Counted from the first letter of the stretch, positions 52,354 through 60,517 are shown. The stretch is DNA of 64,000 nt from Saprospiraceae bacterium (GCA_016710625.1 JADJVK010000005.1:88339-152338); one strand, 5' to 3'. Translations and numbers: made by a program. Notes: generated by a model from the sequence alone, not told the origin.

Positions 52354-52893
52354 ATGAAAAAATACCTTTTATCCTCAATTGTAATTTTCTTTTCATTTTG
52401 TATTTCTGCACAAGAAAATTCTTACATCTCCAAGAATAAAATTTATTTTTGGGGTGGCACAAAAAATTTTACCCCAATGATAGGGAATATAAATTATTTT
52501 AGCAACTCAAACTCCGAGTTTGATTTATCCGTTTGCATAAATAATTATGGACTTACTTTTAATAGTTTAAATACATCTATCGATATAAACACTTCAAACA
52601 CGACAGCAGATTCCAAACTTTTATACTTTTTTTATAGATATAACTTGAATAAATTTCATCTTTTACCCAAATTTGGTATTGGCTCGGTGAATTACAGGTA
52701 TATAGATTTATTGTCCTCTTTTTATCCTGAAACCAACATTTTAACTTGTTTTGGTTACGGCATTGACACTCAATATAGCCTTTTAAGCTGGCTTTCCATA
52801 AGTGGCGGTTTTAATGTACTTTCTGTAAAAAATAATATATTCAAAGGATTTTCTTTTGGCATCCAAATTGGAAGGTTGAGAAATAAAGCATAA
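52354..52893 (+). CDS. Small exported beta-barrel-like protein
   Basis: 179 residues with a signal peptide (FFSFCISAQ, cleavage about 19). The mature part alternates polar and aromatic residues (FWGGTKNFTPMIGNINYF; LLYFFYRYNLNKFHLLPKFGIGSVNYRY; FSFGIQIGRL), as in an eight-stranded outer-membrane barrel. I recognise no named family. It sits alone between two terminators. Confidence 0.65.
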   Translation: MKKYLLSSIVIFFSFCISAQENSYISKNKIYFWGGTKNFTPMIGNINYFSNSNSEFDLSVCINNYGLTFNSLNTSIDINTSNTTADSKLLYFFYRYNLNKFHLLPKFGIGSVNYRYIDLLSSFYPETNILTCFGYGIDTQYSLLSWLSISGGFNVLSVKNNIFKGFSFGIQIGRLRNKA

Positions 52894-52894
52894 A

Positions 52895-52930
52895 AAAAAG
52901 CCTATCATTTAGTAAACGATAGGCTTTTTA
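52895..52930. terminator. Bidirectional terminator
   Basis: Stem AAAAAGCCTATC / GATAGGCTTTTT (about 52895-52906 with 52917-52929) between converging genes; A-rich on one side, T-rich on the other. Third use of the AAAAGCCTAT stem in the window. Confidence 0.85.
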
Positions 52931-52952
52931 AATATTCTAATATCCAAAAATA

Positions 52953-53933
52953 CTAGAATGTAGTATTATATTTTACAACTAATTGCTCAGATAAACTGCC
53001 GCCATGTCCTAATAATGAATATTTTCCATTAGCGTCTTTCTTTTGAACTAATACGTCATTATCATAGAAATAATCTAAGATTAAATTGATACTAATTTTC
53101 TTGAATACTGCTACTCCGATATCATTGATAAAACGAACGTCAATATTTTGAGGATCTTTCAAATAGTTACTAAACAAGTCCAATCTTGAATTTAATAAGA
53201 TTTTATCATTCAAAAACTTATTTGTATATCTTCCTGCTAATGATGCTCCGAAGAAAAATCTCGATGTTTTATAAGTAACACCATCACTATTTTTCTCAGT
53301 ACCGAATACGCCTAAGTTAGCGATATCTTGGTCAGCAACAATGATAAATTTTGAAGCAATTGGTGAAAACAAAATAGATAAATGACTATCATGACGATAA
53401 TCAATACCTGGAACGATTTCAATAAATGCTGGTGCAAATAATTTCGAGTTGATTTTATCGGTAGCTGTATTTGCAGCTAAATAGTTACCCGTATAAGTTG
53501 GAGTTAATTGAGTTTCTAAAGTACCTAGAACTGCATAAAACAATTTCGGGCTTTTTGATTGATAGCCTAATTTTGTACCAAAACGTAAAGCATCAATGTT
53601 TTTTTGCCATTTGTTTTCTCCAATTTTTTGTACACCCAACTGTAAAGTTAATTGGTTGCCCCAAGTGAATCTGCCATCTTTTTTGTTTGCAAATACGGAT
53701 CCTATACCTCCAAATCCAACTCTATTTTCTCCAGCTCCTACTCTAGGATTAAATAAAGCCAATTGGTCAAGTGCTAATCCAAAGCTACCTCCAGATTTCC
53801 AACCCTCTTTCTCATCTTTAACTTCTTCTTTTTTAAGTGCAGTCATTTTTTTCTCATCAATTTGAGAAAATACTGTGCTAGTTGTAAATAGCGTAACTAA
53901 CGCTAACAAAACATGTAATCTTGATTTTAACAT
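52953..53933 (-). CDS. DUF3078 outer-membrane protein
   Basis: 326 residues. Signal peptide to about residue 23 (STVFSQ). Then a Lys/Glu-rich stretch, GGSFGLALDQLALFN, FTWGNQLTLQLGVQKIG, SKLFAPAFIEIVPGIDYRHDSHLSILFSPIASKFIIVAD, ending with an aromatic residue (VVKYNTTF) as usual for BAM-inserted barrels. This succession matches the DUF3078 family of Bacteroidota, whose function is not known. The gene is better balanced in base composition than its neighbours, which can indicate strong expression. It ends at the shared terminator at 52895. Confidence 0.8.
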   Translation of the reverse strand: MLKSRLHVLLALVTLFTTSTVFSQIDEKKMTALKKEEVKDEKEGWKSGGSFGLALDQLALFNPRVGAGENRVGFGGIGSVFANKKDGRFTWGNQLTLQLGVQKIGENKWQKNIDALRFGTKLGYQSKSPKLFYAVLGTLETQLTPTYTGNYLAANTATDKINSKLFAPAFIEIVPGIDYRHDSHLSILFSPIASKFIIVADQDIANLGVFGTEKNSDGVTYKTSRFFFGASLAGRYTNKFLNDKILLNSRLDLFSNYLKDPQNIDVRFINDIGVAVFKKISINLILDYFYDNDVLVQKKDANGKYSLLGHGGSLSEQLVVKYNTTF

Positions 53934-53950
53934 AACAAAATATTAGTGAT

Positions 53951-54782
53951 TTATTTATAATTTACAATATCAGTGTCTCTAAATGAATAAAGTTCAATTT
54001 TGGTATTATTAAAAGTGCTCAATGGGAAAACTATTCTTTTATCATCAGCTTGCAAAGTAAATGTAGTGTTATCGATATGAATTATCTGACCTTTAATTCC
54101 ATCTACTCCTATTACATCACCGATTCTATATTTGTCTTTTAAATAAATAGATGCTAAATAACTTGAAATTATATCTTTTGAAGCTAAGCCGTAACCAATC
54201 GCAAAGGCAATAACGATACCAATTATTATACTTGTGATGTTATTAGCTAAGAAATCAGTAGCAATTCCAGCTTGTTTTAGTGAAATAAGGAGCACATTTA
54301 TCAATACAAAGTAGAAAACAATATTTGATAAAGTTGTTGCAGAAGCAATTCCTAAGGATTTTAAAGTGGTGCTTACTAATGTTTTTAGTAAATCCGCAAA
54401 GTAAACCCCCATAACTAATACGATAAAAGCTACTATTGCCTGTGGTATATAATTTATTAAATCCGAAACTAATTTGGTGATGGATGCTACTCCTATCAAA
54501 TCAGTTGCAATCATAATTATTATCAATAACATAAAATAGTAAATAACAATTGGTATTAGCTTGCTAGGTTTTAATTCAATATTTGATTTCCTAACAAATT
54601 CAATATTATTTACTTTCTCTGCCAAACTATCCAAATCCAATTTTTTCAATTAAGGATTGAAGCAGCTTAGAAATAATCTTAGAAACAAACTTCCCAATAA
54701 AAAATACCAGTAATGCACCAATAATATTTGGTAATACATTAAAAAGCATCAAAAAACTACTTTGCAATTGGTTAATTATCAT
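53951..54782 (-). CDS. MscS-like small-conductance mechanosensitive channel (one frameshift)
   Basis: About 276 residues. The long open frame begins at 54649, but the real N-terminus is upstream in another frame: ATG 54782 (MIINQLQSSFLMLFNV) encodes a helix LPNIIGALLVFFIGKFVSKI, and the frames join near 54640 around EKIG/LDLDSL (832 = 3 x 277 + 1). TM_helix-type segments at IPQAIVAFIVLVMGVYFADL; the MscS pore region and beta domain in IIGIVIAFAIGYGLASKDI ... YRIGDVIGVDGIKGQIIHIDNTTFTLQADD. The C-terminal alpha/beta vestibule is very short, ending soon after the beta domain. Inner membrane, releases solutes on osmotic downshock by family. Confidence 0.8.
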
Positions 54783-54855
54783 TTCTATAGACTATTTAAT
54801 AGTTATTTATTTTGAATCTTTCAAATCACGAAATTAATATTTTCGCAATAAATTT

Positions 54856-55080
54856 TTAATTTAAATGTGGTGGATTCCTTTCTTTTTTATTTGGATAAGG
54901 TTCCTCTTTGCCTATCATTTTAGTTATCAACCTAAAAGGAGCAGACACAAATAAATCCATTATTGATGACCAAGTTCTTAGATTAGCAATTTGACCAACA
55001 ATATTCTCTTTTATATATTCCGGTGGCGATGGTGCCTCCCTCAATGCCTCTTCTTCCAAATTCTTAAAATTATTCATCAT
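54856..55080 (-). CDS. Small hypothetical protein following an ECF sigma gene
   Basis: 74 residues: an acidic N-terminus (MMNNFKNLEEEALREAPSPPEYIKENI), an amphipathic middle (WSSIMDLFVSAPFRLITKMIG), and a polar C-terminus. No family recognised. It begins 13 bp after the sigma gene on the same strand, so it is probably co-transcribed. Its small size, Pro-rich segment and possible membrane-facing helix would suit a regulator of that sigma factor, but there is no motif to prove it. Confidence 0.6.
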   Translation of the reverse strand: MMNNFKNLEEEALREAPSPPEYIKENIVGQIANLRTWSSIMDLFVSAPFRLITKMIGKEEPYPNKKERNPPHLN

Positions 55081-55093
55081 CTTTTATTTTTTA

Positions 55094-55641
55094 TTAAAAG
55101 TCATCATTATACAATTCATCATATAAGTCTTTTATTTTCTGTTTTGCTCTTTTTAGTTGCATTTTGATCGCACTTTCCGATTTTGATATGACATCCCCAA
55201 TCTCTTTTATCGACATGTCATCTTGGTATTTCATCAATAAAATCGCTTTATCACCTATTGGAATGCTATCTAACAAATTCTTCAATCTGTCTAGTTTCAT
55301 TTCTAATAGAAAAATATCTTCTACTTCTTCAACTACAGCACCAGCTTTATCGATATCCTCAGAGAACAATAGGCCTTTTTTCTCTTTTCTGATAATATCA
55401 ATACAGTAATTATAAGTTATAGAGTAAATCCACGTAGAAAATTGCGATTTTTCGTTAAATCCTGATAAGTTTAAAAAATTTTTGTGAAAATATCTTGTAC
55501 TGCATCTTGAGCTGCATCACTTTGTTTCAAAATGGCAATACATTTCGCATAAACCCGACCATAATACTTAGTATATAACATACTAAAAAAGGTAGAATCT
55601 TGCTTTTCTAAATATAGGCGGATGATTTCTAAATCCGTCAT
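55094..55641 (-). CDS. ECF-type RNA polymerase sigma factor (one missing T)
   Basis: About 182 residues. ATG 55641 gives MTDLEIIRLYLEKQDSTF, with region 2 SDAAQDAVQDIFTKIF. Near 55483 the T run is one base short; adding it gives FLNLSGFNEKSQFSTWIYSITYNYCIDIIRK, the region 2.3-2.4 core, and then frame 55369-55094 with region 4 (IPIGDKAILLMKYQDDMSIKEIGDVISKSESAIKMQLKRAKQKI). Length 548 is 3 x 183 minus 1. It directs RNA polymerase to a set of promoters I cannot identify. The leader contains a possible attenuator or small RNA at 55719-55800. Confidence 0.83.
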
Positions 55642-55718
55642 TTCACAAAATTGCTTGTCTTCAAATTATTATTTAAATCTAGATATTGTATAAGACGTGA
55701 AATTAGCGAAAAAGATAC

Positions 55719-55800
55719 AAAAAAAGAGAGGTGACCTAACTATATAGTCCACCTCTGCCCTAACCAAATAAAACCAAATAATTTTAACTAATATCTTTGA
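55719..55800 (-). ncRNA. Possible small RNA or attenuator leader
   Basis: On the minus strand a full promoter match (55835-55805) is followed after about 45 nt by a terminator: stem AGAGGTG / CACCTCT (55756-55750 with 55733-55727) and a T run at 55725-55719. The ~80-nt product has no ORF. It lies 78 bp before the start of the ECF sigma gene on the same strand, so it is either an independent small RNA or a premature-termination leader for that gene. Confidence 0.45.
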
Positions 55801-55804
55801 GGCA

Positions 55805-55835
55805 CAAAAATAATGACTAATTGTATATTTTACAA
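55805..55835 (-). promoter_or_regulatory. Promoter of the candidate small RNA / sigma leader
   Basis: Minus strand: TTG (55835-55833), 20 nt, TATTTTTG (55812-55805). This fits the Bacteroidota primary-sigma pattern exactly. Confidence 0.55.
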
Positions 55836-55894
55836 TAAGTATCTAAAAAAAATATAAAAAAAGTTAAAAAAAATAAAATCAGGCAGTTACAAAC

Positions 55895-55921
55895 AAAAAA
55901 AGGAAGTCATTTCTGACTTCC
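55895..55921 (-). terminator. Terminator of the tRNA-Met transcript
   Basis: Minus strand stem GGAAGTC / GACTTCC (55921-55915 with 55908-55902), six-base loop, T run at 55901-55895. Lies 6 bp past the tRNA 3' end. Confidence 0.85.
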
Positions 55922-55927
55922 TTTTAG

Positions 55928-56001
55928 TAGCGAGGGGGGGGCTTGAACCCCCGACCTTACGATTATGAATCGTACGCTCTAACCAGCTGAGCTACCTCGC
56001 C
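55928..56001 (-). tRNA. tRNA-Met (anticodon CAT)
   Basis: A 74-nt cloverleaf on the minus strand: acceptor GGCGAGG pairs with CCTCGCT (a G-U at the top), D arm GCTC-AGCTGGTTA-GAGC, anticodon stem TACGA/TCGTA with loop TTCATAA, and T arm GGGGG-TTCAAGC-CCCCC. CCA is not encoded. The acceptor resembles the elongator Met tRNA of Bacteroidota; the lysidine-modified Ile tRNA also has CAT and is not ruled out by sequence alone. Confidence 0.9.
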
Positions 56002-56073
56002 TTTTTTTGCGGTGCAAATTTACACTTATATTTCAATTTTCTAAAAAAAATAAGATTTTTTTATACTAAGATA

Positions 56074-57621
56074 TTAATTTATTTTATCCAACTCTACCAT
56101 TGATAAAATTTCATTGACATATTCCCGATGATTTGCCAATCTAGGGACTTTGAATTGTGCACCAAACTTCCCTTTGTTTTTCAGCCATTTATAAAAAGTT
56201 CCTTTCGGTAGAATCTTCAATCTCAGACGTTCCAAAGCCATTCCCTTGAATCGCTTTGCCTCATAATCTGAATTTATTTTTTGCAAATTCTCATCTAATA
56301 AATTATTGAATTGCTCAATATCCGTTGGCTCTTTTTCAAATTCGACTAGCCATTCATGGCTTGCTTTGTTTGTTTCATTAAAATAAACTGGAGCAACTGT
56401 ATATTCTAAAACATTGGCATTCATAGCTTTGCAAGTTGCCGCTATTGCATTATCCGTATTATCAACCATCACTTCTTCCCCAAAAGCATTGACATATTGC
56501 TTGGTTCGTCCGCTAATTCTGATTTTAAAAGGATGGGTACTTGTGAAAACTACTGTATCCCCGGGAACATATCTCCAAAGCCCAGCATTAGTGGTGATGA
56601 CAATAGCATAATTTACACCACACTGCACCTCACTCAATTGGATGGCTTTCGGATGCTCTTTGTTCCATTCGGAAGAAGGCAAAAACTCATAAAAGATTCC
56701 ATTGTCCAAAAGCAACAACATATCATTGGTATTAAAATCATTTTGAATACCAAAAAATCCTTCCGATGCATTGTATATTTCCATATACTGCATTGATTTA
56801 GAAGGAATTAATTCTTTAAACTGATCCAAATAAGGCACGAAACTAACGCCACCATGCACATATACTTCCAAATCTGGCCAAAGCTCAGATAGGTTTTGTT
56901 TTTGTGATAATTCTAAAACTCTTTTTAATAGCACTAAAGTCCATGTTGGTACTCCACCCATCATCCTCAGATCGCTATTGATGAGTATATTCGCCATCTT
57001 TTCTATTTTCTCATCCCAATTGGGCAATAAAGCTGTTTGAAAATCAGGAACATAGAATGGCTTCCCTACTTTTGGAAAATGAGTGAGCAAATGTCCAGAC
57101 ACATCGCCAATTAATGAAGAAGGATTTTCTTTGAAAGTGGTTAAAGATCCGCCCATCACCAAGCCTTTTCCATGAAATATTTTGGCATCTGGATTTTGGT
57201 GGTAGTACAAAGTCATGGTATCCCAAGTTCCTTGTATATGATTTCGTTTTAAATTTTTAGGAGGTAATGGAAGAAATTTGCTTTTATCATTCGTCGTACC
57301 CGAAGATTTTGCATACCATTTTACTTGTCCACTACAAAGTATATCTTTTTCACCCATCATCATTCTATGAATATCTCCTTTTAGTGATTCATAGTCTGAG
57401 ATGGGAACATTTTCGTAAAAATTATCAATCTTTTTATTGGTAGAGAAATTATTTCTAACCCCAAATTCTGTATGAATACTGGTGTCTATTAAATTATGTA
57501 AGATTGATTCCTGAACTTTGAAAGGATAGTTCATATAATGAACTATCCTTTGGTAGTTATGATCAAAATACCATTTAAAAGATTGATTAACAGCCCTTCT
57601 AATTACATGAGAGAAAGCCAT
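56074..57621 (-). CDS. GH3 auxin-responsive promoter family protein
   Basis: A 515-residue member of the GH3 family, adenylate-forming (ANL superfamily) enzymes that in plants conjugate amino acids to acyl substrates. The phosphate-binding loop is VKWYAKSSGTTNDKSKFLPL at about residue 103; later motifs include NASEGFFGIQ, GLWRYVPGDTVVF and RISGRTKQYVNAFGEEV. Length is the usual one for bacterial GH3 proteins. The bacterial substrate is not known. Monocistronic by appearance: 118 bp upstream to the lipoprotein gene, and the tRNA downstream. Confidence 0.88.
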   Translation of the reverse strand: MAFSHVIRRAVNQSFKWYFDHNYQRIVHYMNYPFKVQESILHNLIDTSIHTEFGVRNNFSTNKKIDNFYENVPISDYESLKGDIHRMMMGEKDILCSGQVKWYAKSSGTTNDKSKFLPLPPKNLKRNHIQGTWDTMTLYYHQNPDAKIFHGKGLVMGGSLTTFKENPSSLIGDVSGHLLTHFPKVGKPFYVPDFQTALLPNWDEKIEKMANILINSDLRMMGGVPTWTLVLLKRVLELSQKQNLSELWPDLEVYVHGGVSFVPYLDQFKELIPSKSMQYMEIYNASEGFFGIQNDFNTNDMLLLLDNGIFYEFLPSSEWNKEHPKAIQLSEVQCGVNYAIVITTNAGLWRYVPGDTVVFTSTHPFKIRISGRTKQYVNAFGEEVMVDNTDNAIAATCKAMNANVLEYTVAPVYFNETNKASHEWLVEFEKEPTDIEQFNNLLDENLQKINSDYEAKRFKGMALERLRLKILPKGTFYKWLKNKGKFGAQFKVPRLANHREYVNEILSMVELDKIN

Positions 57622-57738
57622 ATATAAATTTAATGCTTAAATATATGAAAACAAAATTTTTTAAGCAAATACTTTATAACAAAATTTTATAATGAATCGA
57701 AATTTAATGAAATTATGGTATTTGAACCATTTTGGAGA

Positions 57739-58089
57739 TTAATTTGGAGTGCCGCTCTGCACCCAACAAGAAATTTTTTGAATGGTACTATCAGCTAACT
57801 GAGCTGCACCTTTAGGCATAGATGTATAACCAGATTTATGCTGAATAGAGCCTAAGAAATTGGATTTTCCACTAGCACTTTTCACTGCAGCATAAGTAGA
57901 TAAATCTATTCCATCCGCCTTGCTTCCAGCACTATGGCATCCGCTATAAGCACAACTACCATCCATAATAGCTTTAATAGAGGAAGTATAAGTTGGCGTA
58001 ATATTCAAACAAGAATAAACTGTTATGCTTTCTTTTGAACAAGAAAAAGCTACGAACAACACCGCCAGCAAAACAAAAAACTTTTTCAT
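57739..58089 (-). CDS. Cytochrome c-like lipoprotein with CX4CH site
   Basis: 116 residues with a lipoprotein signal (Cys17 in VAFSC). The mature part has a single possible c-type heme site, CAYSGCH, Cys46, Cys51 and His52, with four residues between the cysteines in place of two, and a later YTSMPKG whose Met91 could be the distal ligand. The IDLSTYAAVKSA segment between them is common in small Bacteroidota cytochrome-domain proteins. Third gene of the ECF operon (17 bp after the barrel-containing gene). Heme binding is not proven; a disulfide is the alternative. Confidence 0.65.
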   Translation of the reverse strand: MKKFFVLLAVLFVAFSCSKESITVYSCLNITPTYTSSIKAIMDGSCAYSGCHSAGSKADGIDLSTYAAVKSASGKSNFLGSIQHKSGYTSMPKGAAQLADSTIQKISCWVQSGTPN

Positions 58090-58105
58090 AATATCAATAT
58101 GTTAA

Positions 58106-59560
58106 TTAAAAAATATAAAATATTTTAGCTTGAATTCCTAGATTAAGTGGCGATTCGAATCTTCTATTGCCAACTTTTGAGAACTCTATTTTAGGTGCAA
58201 CTTGGAAAGCAAATTTTTTGTAATCAAACTCGTATCCAATTCCCACATTAAAATTGTTTAAAGTAAAATTGTTTTCATATTCTTTTATATTAACTACAGC
58301 GTCATTAGGGCTTGGATTTTGTGGTTCTATTTTATAATTAGCAACTTTTCTAACACCTAAAACTAGTTTTGACCCAACGGAGGCGAAAAGTGCATGGCTT
58401 TTTGACAAATGATAATAGTAATTTACATTTAATGGGATTTCGAAATTACTTTCTCTAAATCTTATATCTCTAATTTTTGGCTCATTTGGACCACCTGGAC
58501 CGTGATTTGGGAAAGTAGCACCAAATTCTTTACCATTCTCCGATTTAAAATGATCCAAATTTCTGAAATCTAATGCTTTATGAATCCTAGTTTGAAATCC
58601 AGTGGAAATTCCCCACTTGCCATTTATCAAATATTCTCCATTTAAACCAATTGAATTTGAAAATCTATCCGCCTCATATACCAATCCAGCTCTGATATCC
58701 ATTTGATGCTTCTTTAATGTTTTGATTTTATAAGGACTTGGAATATAATATTCTAAACCTTCGATTTTTTTTCTTTTTATCTCCAATGGCATTAAATCTC
58801 TATTTTCTATTGTGGCTATCTCCGTTAACTGTAAATGCTCTGAGGTAGTTTGCTCTATATTACTTGGTGTTATTGTATTATTCACTTCTACATTTTCATT
58901 AGAAATCAAATTCTTATTCAAATCTTCTGGTTGTGCAGTATTATTGTAAGCTATATTTCCAGTATTTTTTTCAGTATTTTGTCGCTCAATAGTAATATTT
59001 TCAGTAGCTGGTGTAAAATTATTTTGCCCTTTTCCTTTCGTTATTTTATTATTTTGAACACTTTTTTGCTCCTTATTGGCACCTTTAAATTCATTTTGTG
59101 AATTCTTATGCTTAATTATATCGGAATTTATTTCAATATCCTCGTTTTTCTTATTTTCAACAACTACCTGATTATCTGTCGGTTTCGAGTCAACAATATT
59201 CTCAGAATTTATATTTTCATTCTTTACCGTTGATTTATTCGTCAATAAGTCGTTTTGAGTACTATTCGTTTTTAAATTACCGTCCAATTTTTGTTCTGCT
59301 TTTAAAGCATCAAGTTTAGTAATTGTATTTTCAAGTTTTACATTGTTTTGATATTGAATTAAATTGTATGCCAAAGATGCAACTAAAACACTGGCTGCAG
59401 CCAGATAACCAACCGATTTCACCCAGCTATACTTTAGCCACCAATGTTGGTTGGCACTCACAAACTGATGAATCTTCTCAACCTCACTTGGCTGGGAGGT
59501 ATAGTCGATATCTTTAAGTTTCTGACGAATTATTTCATCTATATTTTTATTATTTTTCAT
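58106..59560 (-). CDS. Trans-envelope regulator: anti-sigma-like N-terminus fused to an outer-membrane beta-barrel
   Basis: 484 residues. Residues 1-45 are polar and helical (NIDEIIRQKLKDIDYTSQPSEVEKIHQFV), facing the cytoplasm, as in anti-sigma domains. Residues ~47-67 form the only transmembrane helix (SVGYLAAASVLVASLAYNL). A coiled-coil start (KLENTITKLDALKAEQKL) and a ~170-residue Asn/Lys/Glu/Thr-rich linker follow. Residues ~280-484 look like an OMP_b-brl family barrel (HQMDIRAGLVYEADRF; WGISTGFQTRI; FEIPLNVNYYYHL; FNVGIGYEFDYKKFAFQVAPKIEF) ending in Phe (KIFYIF), the usual BAM signal. No signal peptidase site. It overlaps the sigma gene by 11 bp. I infer that it holds the sigma factor and senses the outer membrane directly. 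Confidence 0.75.
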   Translation of the reverse strand: MKNNKNIDEIIRQKLKDIDYTSQPSEVEKIHQFVSANQHWWLKYSWVKSVGYLAAASVLVASLAYNLIQYQNNVKLENTITKLDALKAEQKLDGNLKTNSTQNDLLTNKSTVKNENINSENIVDSKPTDNQVVVENKKNEDIEINSDIIKHKNSQNEFKGANKEQKSVQNNKITKGKGQNNFTPATENITIERQNTEKNTGNIAYNNTAQPEDLNKNLISNENVEVNNTITPSNIEQTTSEHLQLTEIATIENRDLMPLEIKRKKIEGLEYYIPSPYKIKTLKKHQMDIRAGLVYEADRFSNSIGLNGEYLINGKWGISTGFQTRIHKALDFRNLDHFKSENGKEFGATFPNHGPGGPNEPKIRDIRFRESNFEIPLNVNYYYHLSKSHALFASVGSKLVLGVRKVANYKIEPQNPSPNDAVVNIKEYENNFTLNNFNVGIGYEFDYKKFAFQVAPKIEFSKVGNRRFESPLNLGIQAKIFYIF

Positions 59561-60158
59561 GTAGGTGTCCTTTCAAAGAATGTAATTGATAAATTTTCGG
59601 AAAATGCTGTTTTATCATTTCCTGGAGTTTTATTCTTGCATCTTGCAAGTTCGATTTTGATGTTCCTTCTTTTATACCCAATTTTTCTGCTATTTCTTTA
59701 TGACTATAACCTTCTACCACATATAAAACAAAAACCATTCTGTAAGAAGTAGGCAACTTTTGAATCAACTCCAGCAATTCCTCGCCAGATATATGTTCGT
59801 AGATTGCAGTTTCTTCCGCCACAAAATCATAACCTTCTATATTGATAGCGTTTTCTTTCTTCTGATTTTTTCTATAATAATCTATTCCAGTATTTGTAAA
59901 AATAACTCTTATCCAAGCTAGGAAAGGTTTTGAAAAATCATACTTATGTAGATTATTAAATATTTTCAAAAAACCATCATTCACTATCTCTTCTCCCTCC
60001 ATATCGTTCTGTGCATACTTATAACTGATGCTTTTTGCATAGCCCAAATACTTGTTGATCAACAATCTTTGAGCTTCGCTATTGCCACTTATACATGCCG
60101 AGATAATTTGTTCTAAATTATCATCTGAAAAGTTGATATGTCGTCTCTTGAATAACAA
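59550..60158 (-). CDS. ECF RNA polymerase sigma factor
   Basis: 202 residues. Region 2: AQRLLINKYLGYAKSISYKYAQNDMEGEEIVNDGFLKIFNNL and PFLAWIRVIFTNTGIDYYRKNQ; region 4: LIQKLPTSYRMVFVLYVVEGYSHKEIAEKLGIKEGTSKSNLQDARIKL. The start is TTG at 60158; no ATG is in reach without losing region 2. Its stop lies inside the next gene (11-bp overlap), which encodes the membrane-spanning barrel protein, the likely regulator. A CCCCACC-N17-CGTA motif 30 bp upstream of the start is shared with the divergent gene at 60534, which suggests that this sigma factor controls its own operon and that gene. Confidence 0.9.
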   Translation of the reverse strand: MLFKRRHINFSDDNLEQIISACISGNSEAQRLLINKYLGYAKSISYKYAQNDMEGEEIVNDGFLKIFNNLHKYDFSKPFLAWIRVIFTNTGIDYYRKNQKKENAINIEGYDFVAEETAIYEHISGEELLELIQKLPTSYRMVFVLYVVEGYSHKEIAEKLGIKEGTSKSNLQDARIKLQEMIKQHFPKIYQLHSLKGHLHEK

Positions 60159-60187
60159 TAGGTTGATTTTTATTTAATAACTCATAC

Positions 60188-60215
60188 TACGAACAGATTA
60201 TTATATATGGTGGGG
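60188..60215 (-). promoter_or_regulatory. Candidate ECF promoter of the sigma operon
   Basis: Minus strand: CCCCACC (60215-60209), 17 nt, CGTA (60191-60188); the TTG start of the sigma gene is 30 bp on. The spacing suits ECF -35/-10 elements. The same arrangement lies upstream of the divergent gene. Confidence 0.5.
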
Positions 60216-60491
60216 TGAAGCATAAAAATAATTATTTTTCTTTATTATTCATTTATCAAATGCTACTTATATAATAAGGGTAGTAATGCAATTATATAAA
60301 GAACTAAGTAATGAAAATAATACATTGCTTTCAACTCAAAATTAATTTAAATTCTAATTTTTCACTTCATCTATTCATTGAATTTTTAATTTTAAAAAAA
60401 TATCAAAATAAAATATTTGATTTTACACTATTGATTTTCAATTATTTACAAAAAATATTTTAAAAGAATAAAAATAAATTATAAATACCAA

Positions 60492-60517
60492 CCCACCAAT
60501 TTTTTGGGCAGGGCGTA
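60492..60517 (+). promoter_or_regulatory. Candidate ECF promoter of the outer-membrane protein gene
   Basis: CCCACC (60492-60497), 16 nt, CGTA (60514-60517), 17 bp before ATG 60534. It mirrors the element ahead of the sigma gene. There is no TAnnTTTG box nearby, which favours use of an alternative sigma factor. Confidence 0.5.

Noticed and set aside
55928..56001. tRNA with an extra C in the T arm caused by the eight-C run
   Set aside because: Counting gives five pairs, a seven-base loop and a seven-base acceptor exactly, so the tRNA is intact.
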